The notes: generated from the sequence alone by a model not told the origin. DNA of 5,960 bases from Acidimicrobiia bacterium (GCA_019244985.1 JAFASB010000083.1:1-5960), one strand, 5' to 3'. Positions 1 to 5,907 are shown, counted from the stretch's first letter. Translations and numbers: made by a program.

Positions 1-48
1 ACCGTTGGCGGCTACCGCCCACAGGTAGTCCTAGCGGGGGCACATGGG

Positions 49-756
49 GTGAGAGCGCCGGCCATCGATACGACGGTGTTGTTGATCGACGACGACCCGT
101 CGATCACCGAGGTGTTCGGGACGGCCCTCGAGCTGCAGGGCTTCACGGTCACCATCGCCCACGGCGGCAGGGACGGGCTGAGCTGCCTGGACGCGGGAGC
201 GCCCAACGTCATCCTCCTCGACGTCGCGCTGCCGGACATGTCGGGCATCGCCGTGTGCGAGGCCATGCGAAAGCTGACGACGGCGCCGATCCTGATGATC
301 TCGGGCCGGGCTTCGGAGACCGACGTGATCGCCGCCCTGGAGGCGGGCGCCGACGACTACCTCATCAAGCCCTTCGGCACCGCCGAGCTCGTCGCCCGCA
401 TTCGCGCCGCGCTGCGCCGGACCACGCCGATGGAGGAGGGCGATGCGCTCGTTGGTGCCGGTCTCTTGACACTTTCCCCCGGTCGTCACCGAGCCTGGCT
501 GCGCGGCCAGGCTCTCGACCTCCTGGACAAGGAGTTCGCCCTCCTCGAGGCGCTGCTACGCAACCCCGACCGGGTCGTCACACGCGCCGCGCTCATACGA
601 GAGGTCTGGCGCGGCGACACCTCGGTCACCAACAAGGCCCTGGACGCCACCGTCCGCCGCCTCCGTCAGAAACTTGGCGAGGCCGCCGGCAGCATCGTCA
701 CCGTCCGGGGGGTGGGTTTCCGAATCGAGCCCGCCGGTGAAAAACTCGACCCGTGA
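49..756 (+). CDS. OmpR/PhoB-family two-component response regulator
   Basis: This is a 235-residue DNA-binding response regulator, the usual length for the family. The receiver domain spans about residues 9-125: acidic pocket D14-D15-D16, phospho-acceptor D58 in the LLDVALPDMSG stretch, switch Ser S85, and the invariant K107-P-F. A winged-helix output domain spans about 140-230, with the KEFALLEALLRNPDRVV helix, the recognition-helix region KALDATVRRLRQKLG and the wing VRGVGFRI. It should act in the cytosol as a phosphorylation-controlled transcription factor. The GTG at 49 is chosen because the first receiver strand begins about ten residues later and a G-rich stretch (34-40) precedes it. 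The frame is open back to position 1, so an upstream start cannot be excluded. No histidine kinase is visible here. Its stop overlaps the start of the next gene by four bases (GTGA), so the two are probably translationally coupled. Confidence 0.95.
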   Translation: MRAPAIDTTVLLIDDDPSITEVFGTALELQGFTVTIAHGGRDGLSCLDAGAPNVILLDVALPDMSGIAVCEAMRKLTTAPILMISGRASETDVIAALEAGADDYLIKPFGTAELVARIRAALRRTTPMEEGDALVGAGLLTLSPGRHRAWLRGQALDLLDKEFALLEALLRNPDRVVTRAALIREVWRGDTSVTNKALDATVRRLRQKLGEAAGSIVTVRGVGFRIEPAGEKLDP

Positions 757-1598
757 CTGAGGCGACAACCGACTTCGACGTCCCCGTCGAGCCGGTCTGG
801 TACGAGGCCTCGCCCGTTGACGAGGAGGCGACGGTTGTCGAGCCCGCCCCTGCGCCTGTCGTTGCTCCTCCGGCGGAAGTTCCGCCGACCATCCTCCCGC
901 CGGTCGCGGTGGCACCGCCCGTCGAGCCGCCCACGACGCCCGTCCGGCCACCGGCGCCAGTCGAGCCTGCGCCGCCCATATCAGACGACACCCCGCCACT
1001 CGCCGAGCCCGCGGCAGCCGTCGCGCCGTCGGTCGAGGAAGCGCCTCTGGCCGAGCCCAAAGAGCAACGGCTGCCGCGCCAGTGGCGGACGATGCCTGTG
1101 GTCGGCGCTCTGATCGCCGCCCTGCTGGTCGGCTTCGTCATCGCGCGAGTCACCGACTCGGGCGGATCCTCGTCGAGCTCGTCGGCAAGCGCGCCCTCGA
1201 CGAAGGGGGGAAGCTCATCTGGTCAGCCGTCCGCTGGCGCCGCGTCCCAGCAGACCCCGACGACGGCGGCCGGGTCGACAGCAACGTCCGTGCCCGGAGA
1301 GGTCAATGGCCACACGGTGCTCCTCAACATCCCCCGTCACACGGGTCCGCTGATCACCGACCACTTCACCGCAAAGTCCAACCGGTGGGTGCTCGGCTGG
1401 GCCTACGACTGCACGGGGCAAGGAGGTACCGGTGCGTTCAACATCACCGTCTTCGACGGCAGCGGCGGCCCGAGCAAGGACGGCGGCATCGACCAGCAGG
1501 GCGCCAAGGGCAGCTCGGTCGTCGCTTACACAAGCACGGGCGAGCGCTACCTCTCGGTGACGACGAACTGCGTGTGGGCGATCCGGGTTACGACGTAA
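753..1598 (+). CDS. Single-pass membrane protein with Pro-rich cytoplasmic tail and two-Cys extracellular domain
   Basis: The product has 281 residues and no recognised family name. Residues 1-110 are dominated by Pro, Val, Glu and Ala and should be disordered and cytoplasmic. One transmembrane helix lies at about 114-133, preceded by basic residues (R107, R109, R112), giving an N-in, C-out topology. A Ser/Gly/Thr-rich linker (137-180) leads to a compact C-terminal domain (about 185-281), probably beta-rich, with the pattern WVLGWAYDC, FNITVFD, YLSVTTNCVWAIRV. Its only cysteines, C220 and C273, could form a disulfide. This W/DC ... NC-W-I-V pattern resembles small extracytoplasmic domains I know from other actinobacterial membrane proteins; that is recall, not a search. 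The GTG start at 753 lies inside the regulator's stop (GTGA), so it is expected to be made together with the regulator. It may report on, or be part of, the envelope process the regulator controls; that is inference. Confidence 0.88.
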   Translation: MTEATTDFDVPVEPVWYEASPVDEEATVVEPAPAPVVAPPAEVPPTILPPVAVAPPVEPPTTPVRPPAPVEPAPPISDDTPPLAEPAAAVAPSVEEAPLAEPKEQRLPRQWRTMPVVGALIAALLVGFVIARVTDSGGSSSSSSASAPSTKGGSSSGQPSAGAASQQTPTTAAGSTATSVPGEVNGHTVLLNIPRHTGPLITDHFTAKSNRWVLGWAYDCTGQGGTGAFNITVFDGSGGPSKDGGIDQQGAKGSSVVAYTSTGERYLSVTTNCVWAIRVTT

Positions 1599-1702
1599 GT
1601 CACACGCCGTCGTCAACCGAGTTCATTCATTAGTCAACCATCCTTCACTCATTCGCCCCTTCGCAGGGCTACGGTCCGTCAGCGGAGGGGTGTGGAGCGG
1701 AG

Positions 1703-1915
1703 ATGATTGTGGCGGTCAGCGACGACGAATGCTGTCGCGTGCCGGCCTGTGGCCGGACGGCGGTGGGCTACGTGCAAGTAGGTAGCCACGGACGCCGGGA
1801 GGTCTACGTCGGCCGCCCGGGGGCGGTCAATCATTTTCCCCTCTGCGCCGAGCACCTCCATGCGGCCGGCCAAGCGCCCGGGCGGCATGCTCGGCGTCAG
1901 CTGAACTACCGCTGA
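1703..1915 (+). CDS. Small Cys/His-rich protein, probable zinc-binding domain
   Basis: A 70-residue protein that I cannot name. It carries C10-C11-x4-C16 near the N-terminus and C48-x2-H51 (PLCAEHL) about 30 residues later, the spacing of a small treble-clef or zinc-ribbon-like fold in which two knuckles hold one Zn ion. The segment between them (GYVQVGSHGRREVYVGRPG) looks like a beta hairpin. The last 15 residues are basic and probably disordered. ATG at 1703 is preceded by GGAG at 1694-1697, five bases away, which supports translation. It stands alone, 104 bp after the membrane-protein gene. Open frames on the other strand here lack such motifs and are treated as shadows. Role unknown; nucleic-acid or protein binding is possible. 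Moderate confidence because it is short. Confidence 0.62.
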   Translation: MIVAVSDDECCRVPACGRTAVGYVQVGSHGRREVYVGRPGAVNHFPLCAEHLHAAGQAPGRHARRQLNYR

Positions 1916-1930
1916 CGCGCAACCGCGCGT
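1915..1930 (+). terminator. Possible stem-loop terminator after the small Cys/His gene
   Basis: A perfect six-pair stem, ACGCGC (1915-1920) and GCGCGT (1925-1930), closes an AACC loop directly after the stop codon. No T-run follows, so it would be at best one of the U-tract-poor terminators proposed for high-GC actinobacteria. It would also separate the small gene from the riboswitch leader downstream. Confidence 0.3.
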
Positions 1931-2031
1931 GACGGTGAGGTAGCCGTTGTGCTCGACCTTTCCGCGTACGGCGCCGTCCGCCCGACACGCTCAAGTCGGA
2001 CATCGCTCGCGCCGAAGTCAGGAGCGACAGA

Positions 2032-2125
2032 ACCCACGAAAGGGCAACGCCGGAGAAATCCGGACGACGCAAAGCTTCGGGCCTACCGGGACCCAGTCCC
2101 CATGGCAGCCGCGCTACCGAATGGA
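2032..2125 (+). promoter_or_regulatory. Cyclic di-GMP class I (GEMM-I) riboswitch aptamer
   Basis: The leader contains the conserved core of the GEMM-I aptamer, in order. P1 5' strand: CCCACG (2033-2038). GGGCAA (2042-2047). P2: CCGGA / TCCGG closed by a GAAA tetraloop (2050-2063). The near-invariant joining segment GACGCAAAGC (2065-2074). P3: opens with CCTACC (2082-2087), has a GGGAC / GTCCC stem and closes with CATGG and CAGC (2101-2109). GCTACCG (2113-2119), then the P1 3' strand ending TGG (2122-2124). The order and spacing match the Vibrio cholerae Vc2 aptamer as I remember it. As in Vc2, a G follows the A-run before GGCAA; that position is an A in the cyclic AMP-GMP variants, so c-di-GMP is the likelier ligand. 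It lies 52 bases before the GTG of the secreted-protein gene at 2178 and should control that gene alone. Confidence 0.92.
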
Positions 2126-2132
2126 CGCACTT

Positions 2133-2176
2133 GTTGTCCCCCGTGGGTCAGGACCTTGACCACCGGGAGGGACAAC
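2133..2176 (+). promoter_or_regulatory. Riboswitch expression platform: hairpin that sequesters the Shine-Dalgarno
   Basis: GTTGTCCC (2133-2140) is perfectly complementary to GGGACAAC (2169-2176). Inside that helix, GGTCA (2146-2150) pairs with TGACC (2157-2161) around a GGACCT loop, with a few more pairs possible in between. The Shine-Dalgarno GGGAGG (2165-2170), seven bases before the GTG start at 2178, lies within the structure, so folding it should block ribosome access. No T-tract follows, so control is more likely translational than by termination. CGTGGGT (2142-2148) in the upstream arm is also perfectly complementary to ACCCACG (2032-2038), which contains the aptamer P1 5' strand. Pairing with one excludes the other. 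The implied logic is that ligand stabilises P1, frees the hairpin to form and turns translation off. The pairing is read from sequence; the direction is inference. Confidence 0.72.
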
Positions 2177-2177
2177 G

Positions 2178-2702
2178 GTGTCCCGCTTCTGGACCCACAT
2201 CACAGCCGCTGCGATCGCCGCCATCGTTCTCGTCGCGGGAAGAGCTGCGGTCGCTTCCGCAGAGACAACCGCCCCTGCACAGCAAGCCGCCTCTCAGACC
2301 GTCACCGTCGAGCGCCCCGAAGGCCAGATCGTCGTCAGCGACCTTTCAGTCGACTCCGGCGGCAAGGTGCAGCTGACGGTCACTGACACCCGAGCCGACG
2401 ATCCCGGCTGGACCGTCTCGGTCAGCGTTTCATCCGATGGTCCCGGTGCGAGGCTCGCGTGGAAGCCGTCCGTGCAGCATCAGACCCCGGCATTTACCGA
2501 CTCTGACGGGACGTCCTATGCACAACACGTCGACGCCGGCCCGTCGATCAATGCTCGGACAATCGGCGACTCGGGGATCCCGAGCGCGGTGCTCGGATCC
2601 GCACCCCGCGGCCACGGCCTCGGCATCGCAGTCCTGGCCGCCAAGCTGACGGCAGTCGGGCATCTCGGTGAGACGCCGACCGTGACGGTAACCATCGTCT
2701 AG
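2178..2702 (+). CDS. Secreted WxL-like beta-rich protein under riboswitch control
   Basis: A 174-residue exported protein. Residues 1-28 form a Sec signal peptide (R3, H7, hydrophobic core about 8-21, cleavage site A26-S-A28). The mature part has no cysteine and alternates hydrophobic and polar residues as a beta sandwich does. Residues 64-84 (VQLTVTDTRADDPGWTVSVSV) resemble the VTVTDTR..GWTV segment I associate with WxL-type and related wall-binding domains of Gram-positive bacteria. The end (LGSAPRGHGLGIAVLAAKL ... VTVTIV) also fits that layout, with a G-x-G turn and a final strand. The family assignment is from memory. The GTG at 2178 is fixed by a strong Shine-Dalgarno (GGGAGG) and the c-di-GMP riboswitch leader. 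There is no membrane anchor or LPxTG signal, so it is either released or held non-covalently. It is transcribed alone; the next gene converges from three bases away. Confidence 0.86.
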   Translation: MSRFWTHITAAAIAAIVLVAGRAAVASAETTAPAQQAASQTVTVERPEGQIVVSDLSVDSGGKVQLTVTDTRADDPGWTVSVSVSSDGPGARLAWKPSVQHQTPAFTDSDGTSYAQHVDAGPSINARTIGDSGIPSAVLGSAPRGHGLGIAVLAAKLTAVGHLGETPTVTVTIV

Positions 2703-2705
2703 AGC

Positions 2706-3392
2706 TCAGCTCGGGGTCGTCGGCGGAACGGCGACGTCGACCGGCACAGTGACAGGCGGAGCGGCCTCGTAGCTGTAGAGGCGCTCGATAGACCCGGGGC
2801 CCGCTGCACCGCAGTCGGGTGGCGGGTGGGGGCCGGCCGGACCGGTGCCGGTGAACCCGATAATTCGGTACGGCGTCGTCCGGGACAGGTACCACGTGCC
2901 CTTGATGCCACCGGGACCGCTGCCATCGTCGGCGATCGCCCAAAGGCGCTGACGAGCGAATGAGCGGACTCCCAACGACCGCAGGCGCCCATGCTCGGTA
3001 CGTATGCACGTGGACTCGGCGTCGGGGTTCAGCTCATGCCTCGTGCCATTCACACGCAGATCCAGCATCTCCGTCCACCGGTCGCCTGTAGACGGCGACC
3101 GCTCCCAACCCCGATTGCCAACGATGACCGCCTCTGTTTGAGAACCGCCGGAGACAGCGTGGAGATGGACACCCTCCAGAGACTCGATCACGTCGGTGCT
3201 CTCAGGAACCCCGCCGTCCGTGTGGCTCTGGACAAGGACGTGGAAATCCTGCGTCGTAGCCATCGTTGACAAGGCGCTGTCGAAGGCGTTCGTCGGTGAG
3301 ACCGACGGCACGGAGCTAGAGCTGCACGCGGCGAAGAGCGTCACTATGAGGACGACGCTAAGAGCGACGACCACGCCTCTCGACCACTTCAC
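2706..3392 (-). CDS. Putative lipoprotein, LolA/LprG-like fold suspected
   Basis: A 228-residue product. A short basic start (K2, R5) and hydrophobic helix (6-20) lead to F20-A-A-C23, a serviceable lipobox with Phe at -3, followed by a Ser-rich tether. Lipidation at C23 would place it on the outer face of the cytoplasmic membrane. The mature region resembles actinobacterial LprG/LppX-type or LolA-like lipid-binding lipoproteins in strand rhythm: a helix with ALSTMATTQDFHVLVQS, then alternating strands, then VGNRGWERSPSTGDRWTEM, where such proteins usually carry a 'yvr....W' segment. Two further cysteines (C129, C194) may pair. The C-terminus is Pro/Val/Thr-rich. The start is GTG with no clear Shine-Dalgarno, so a start at the internal GTG (residue 7) is possible. 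It is probably the last gene of the minus-strand unit, 75 bp after the Thr-repeat protein. Function unknown; lipid or glycolipid handling is a guess. Confidence 0.8.
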   Translation of the reverse strand: MKWSRGVVVALSVVLIVTLFAACSSSSVPSVSPTNAFDSALSTMATTQDFHVLVQSHTDGGVPESTDVIESLEGVHLHAVSGGSQTEAVIVGNRGWERSPSTGDRWTEMLDLRVNGTRHELNPDAESTCIRTEHGRLRSLGVRSFARQRLWAIADDGSGPGGIKGTWYLSRTTPYRIIGFTGTGPAGPHPPPDCGAAGPGSIERLYSYEAAPPVTVPVDVAVPPTTPS

Positions 3393-3467
3393 AGCGCTGC
3401 AGTCACGGGAAACGATGACGAACCGTCCACGCCGACTGCGACGGTCACCCTCGTCTGACGGGCCTTC

Positions 3468-4748
3468 TCACCACCGGAACCGGAATGCGGAGAAGAACAC
3501 CCCGAATCGCATCGGAACAGCCTGCGCACGAGGACTCGGTGTTACGGCCTGAGCCGTGGGAGTTGCGGGCAACCTCCCCGCAGAGTGTGCATTGGCTGTC
3601 CGAGCCACATGGGCGGCCTGCGCGTGGGCCGCCTGCGTGGTGGAAGCCGTGCAATGCATCCTCGCTGCTCGCTTCTCGAGGTGCGCAAGCCAACGGGTCA
3701 GGAATCGTTGCGCGGCCGGCGGAAGATCGGGGTTGGCGTCGAGGATCGCTCGAATCGTCGAGATTTCTTGCGTGACGACCTCGCACCGAATCTCATGCGC
3801 TGGCCCCGGCGGCGGCGGCGTCGTGGTCGTCGTGGATCGGGTTGTCGTCGTGGTGCCGCCGGCCGTTGTCGTCGTGGTACCGCCGGTCGTCGTCGTCGTC
3901 GTGCCGCCGGCCGTTGTCGTCGTGGTACCGCCGGTCGTCGTCGTCGTCGTGCCGCGGGTCGTCGTGGTGGTGCCGCCGACCGTCGTCGTCGTCGTCCCGC
4001 CGGTCGTCGTGGTGGTGCCGCCGACCGTCGTCGTCGTCGTCCCGCCGGTTGTCGTGGTTGTGGTACCGGCACCCGCGTACTGGACGTTGTAGTGCTTGAA
4101 GATGAAGCCTGACCCGTCGTCGGAGTTGGTCACCGACTCCTGTATCCAGATCGTGCAGGGGTTGCTGGCGTCGCACGTGATAGCGGTGCCCGGTGCCGGC
4201 GGGGTATAGGTCCCCTCGCCGATCTTGAATGTGTAGTCGAGATAGGTGCTGGGCGGGTTACTGCCGCCGGCCAGGTGGTTCCCATTGCCCGACTCGCCGT
4301 TCGCCAGCCCACCGCCCGGAATGCAATCGCCGTTGCTCGGAAGGATCTGCGACGAGAGCTGCACGTCCGTGAGGCTGCCGCGACAAAGGGCTGTTCGAGT
4401 CACACCCGTGAGCGTCCCGCCGGCGCCGTTGCTGTCGATGTGGAGGCTCAACGTGTCGCCACCGTTGACACCGGTGAACGTCGACGAGTTCCCCGGCGTC
4501 GTGCCGTTGGTCGCAGTCGCGCACGGCGCCGCCGCTTTCGCCGGCGGGGTCGGGTTACACGTCTGCGGCGGTGTCGGATTGGGGTTGAGGACGGCGCGAG
4601 TGTTTGTGTCCGGCGTCGACGTCGTGTCGGCCCGGGCGCCACCGCCGGCCGACGTCAGAATCAACGCCGTAACAACCAGCGTTGCGGCGAGGGCGATGAC
4701 CGCCTTCGCGCGAGATCGATCGAGTCCCCGTCCGTCACGCCCCGTCAT
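3468..4748 (-). CDS. Secreted surface protein with long Thr-rich repeat stalk
   Basis: A 426-residue exported protein of no family I recognise. It has a basic N-region (R4-R13), a hydrophobic core (16-33) and a likely signal cleavage near A38-R-A40. A globular domain (about 60-227) carries six cysteines (C64, C76, C122, C142, C192, C198), enough for three disulfides, and ends with the strand-like WIQESVTNSD and IFKHYNVQY. Residues 228-310 are eleven T5 or T6 blocks separated by GG, VGG, AGG or RG, followed by PPPP: a flexible, probably O-glycosylated stalk. After it comes a short helical pair (318-366) with a cysteine at each end (C322, C366), then an Ala/His/Pro-rich tail ending FRFRW. There is no C-terminal anchor helix. 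The ATG at 4748 has GGGAGAG nine bases upstream. It lies between the sortase-like gene and the lipoprotein gene, probably in one operon. A role as a surface or adhesive protein is inference. Confidence 0.87.
   Translation of the reverse strand: MTGRDGRGLDRSRAKAVIALAATLVVTALILTSAGGGARADTTSTPDTNTRAVLNPNPTPPQTCNPTPPAKAAAPCATATNGTTPGNSSTFTGVNGGDTLSLHIDSNGAGGTLTGVTRTALCRGSLTDVQLSSQILPSNGDCIPGGGLANGESGNGNHLAGGSNPPSTYLDYTFKIGEGTYTPPAPGTAITCDASNPCTIWIQESVTNSDDGSGFIFKHYNVQYAGAGTTTTTTGGTTTTTVGGTTTTTGGTTTTTVGGTTTTTRGTTTTTTGGTTTTTAGGTTTTTTGGTTTTTAGGTTTTTRSTTTTTPPPPGPAHEIRCEVVTQEISTIRAILDANPDLPPAAQRFLTRWLAHLEKRAARMHCTASTTQAAHAQAAHVARTANAHSAGRLPATPTAQAVTPSPRAQAVPMRFGVFFSAFRFRW
3819..4064. repeat. In-frame Thr-block tandem repeat (low-complexity array)
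   Basis: The array encodes the Thr stalk of the surface protein. Units are 21-24 bases, a run of Thr codons plus a GG spacer. Two perfect higher-order duplications can be read directly. A 48-base unit occurs at 3853-3900 and again at 3901-3948. A 45-base unit occurs at 3958-4002 and again at 4003-4047. Both lengths are multiples of three, so the reading frame survives gain or loss of units. Exact identity, including at third codon positions, indicates recent duplication by slippage or unequal recombination. Open frames seen in other registers here are artefacts of the repeat. Confidence 0.93.
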
Positions 4749-4848
4749 GCGGTGGCACTCTCCCAGCCCCGACGAAACTGCCAGGGCCGCGGAACTGACG
4801 AGATGGTGACGTCAGCGTGAACATACGGCGACACCCCTCGCGCTCGCC

Positions 4849-5907
4849 TCAAAGCCACGCGGGAAATGCCCGGCTCAGCGTCTCGGCAGCGATGATCGTC
4901 ATCGCCAACACCGGCCCGATCGTCAGCAGATACGCCGTGCGCGGCTGGAGGCGTCGATAGAGGAGCAGGCTGCCCGTGATGGTGAGTCCGTAGAGGATCA
5001 GCGCGATCACGATCGAGGCTGGCGCGCCCGAGTCCCGCTGAGTGCCGATGTCACTGTCGAGGCGCGCGCCCTGTGGGGTCGGTGCGAAGGCCGTGCCGTC
5101 CATCTTGGCAACGACGACAACTGCGCTCCCTTGGTTCCACGGCAGTGCGTTGGCCGAGGTGACGAGCGTGAGCCGGTCGTCCTTGGTCGGCCCATAGATG
5201 CTGTCGATCGTGGACGACGTGCCCGAGGAGTCAGAGGACGAAGACGAACTCGTGTTTGAGTCTCCCGAGCCACCATGAATGGAGCGGTGTCGCACAGAGA
5301 CAATCCGGTATACCGACTCGCCCTGATTCGTGGTCACCAAAATGCTCTTGCCCTTTTTCAGGTCGCCGAGTCGATGGAAGGGTCCCCCGAACGCAGTGCG
5401 GCGGGCGACCACGACGCTGTTCCCGGGTTGGCCAAGTCCCGCCGTGCCAGGGACATGGCCGGGTCCAGCGCGCGTTTGCTCCGGACCGACGCCTTCGACG
5501 ACGACCTGTTGGAGCTTGATCTGTCCGATCTCCAGGATTCCTGCGGGCGACCCTGGCGACACAGCTTTGGTGGGGACAGTCACGCCCAGGAGCCCTGTTG
5601 ACTCGTTGGCGGCTCGGCTGATGTCGGCGCGTGCCTTCTTCATCAGGCCATGTTGATCACGCTGCTGGAAGAAGGGCCCGAGTCCGTAAACGACCAACGC
5701 CATCCCTGCGACGATCGCCACGAACCAGAGCACGAACAGCACCCGAATTCGGTGCATGCTCGTCGTGCGCTGGATCGTCGGCCACCAGCCGGGCAGCGAA
5801 GCACGCGCGGGGTCGCCATCAGAAGGCGTTGTCACGGTGGCGGCGTCGGGCTCCAGCTCGATGACTTCGGCCGGCGGTGCGCTCGAGGGATCCAGCACCT
5901 GCGTCAC
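4849..5907 (-). CDS. Sortase-fold membrane protein lacking the catalytic His and Cys
   Basis: At least 352 residues: a Glu/Asp/Pro-rich cytoplasmic N-terminus (1-50), a transmembrane helix (about 54-77), an extracytoplasmic sortase-like domain (about 120-270), and two C-terminal helices (about 296-316 and 323-342). The sortase signature is clear in GHVPGTAGLGQPGNSVVVARR, FGGPFHRLGDLKKG and DRLTLVTSANALPWN. Active sortases have AGHRT where this has ARRT (R169 for His) and LVTC where this has LVTS (S251 for Cys). The usual Arg near the last strand is also missing around G260-S261 (NQGSAVVVVAK). Transpeptidation is therefore not expected. A Ser-rich insertion (213-233) sits between two core strands. 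The GTG at 5907 has no good Shine-Dalgarno, and the frame stays open and acidic (VGGYGEDEAAD) to the window edge, so the true start may lie outside. It heads the minus-strand group. Its role is unknown: a scaffold, a peptide-binding pseudo-enzyme, or an unusual Ser variant. Confidence 0.88.
   Translation of the reverse strand: MTQVLDPSSAPPAEVIELEPDAATVTTPSDGDPARASLPGWWPTIQRTTSMHRIRVLFVLWFVAIVAGMALVVYGLGPFFQQRDQHGLMKKARADISRAANESTGLLGVTVPTKAVSPGSPAGILEIGQIKLQQVVVEGVGPEQTRAGPGHVPGTAGLGQPGNSVVVARRTAFGGPFHRLGDLKKGKSILVTTNQGESVYRIVSVRHRSIHGGSGDSNTSSSSSSDSSGTSSTIDSIYGPTKDDRLTLVTSANALPWNQGSAVVVVAKMDGTAFAPTPQGARLDSDIGTQRDSGAPASIVIALILYGLTITGSLLLYRRLQPRTAYLLTIGPVLAMTIIAAETLSRAFPAWL

Noticed and set aside
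1599..1702. Possible promoter in the AT-richer stretch before the small Cys/His gene
   Set aside because: I could not find -35 and -10 boxes with proper spacing. A GCCC / GGGC stem (1655-1669) lacks a T-tract.
1947..1972. TTGTGC ... TACGGC as a promoter for the riboswitch transcript
   Set aside because: The 14-base spacer is too short and the boxes are poor matches.
2003..2027. TCGCTC / GAGCGA inverted repeat just upstream of the aptamer
   Set aside because: Six pairs around a 13-base loop; it may be a leader stem, but there is no known role and it is not part of the GEMM consensus.
1827..2072. Minus-strand open frame across the riboswitch leader
   Set aside because: It runs antisense through the small Cys/His gene and the conserved aptamer core, and its Arg-rich translation has no recognisable motif.
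3558..3572. LPATP near the C-terminus of the Thr-stalk protein as a sortase signal
   Set aside because: There is no hydrophobic helix with a basic tail after it; the remaining residues are Ala/Pro/Thr-rich and end FRFRW. Other frames after this point show no anchor helix either, so a frameshifted sorting signal is not supported.
3556..4112. Long open frames on both strands over the repeat array
   Set aside because: The Thr-codon array lacks stops in every frame; the Arg-, Val- and Ser-rich translations are artefacts of the repeat.
4795..4815. CTGACG / CGTCAG inverted repeat, overlapping a TGACGTCA palindrome, between the sortase-like and Thr-stalk genes
   Set aside because: Six-pair stem with no T-run on either side; too weak to call a terminator or an operator from one copy.
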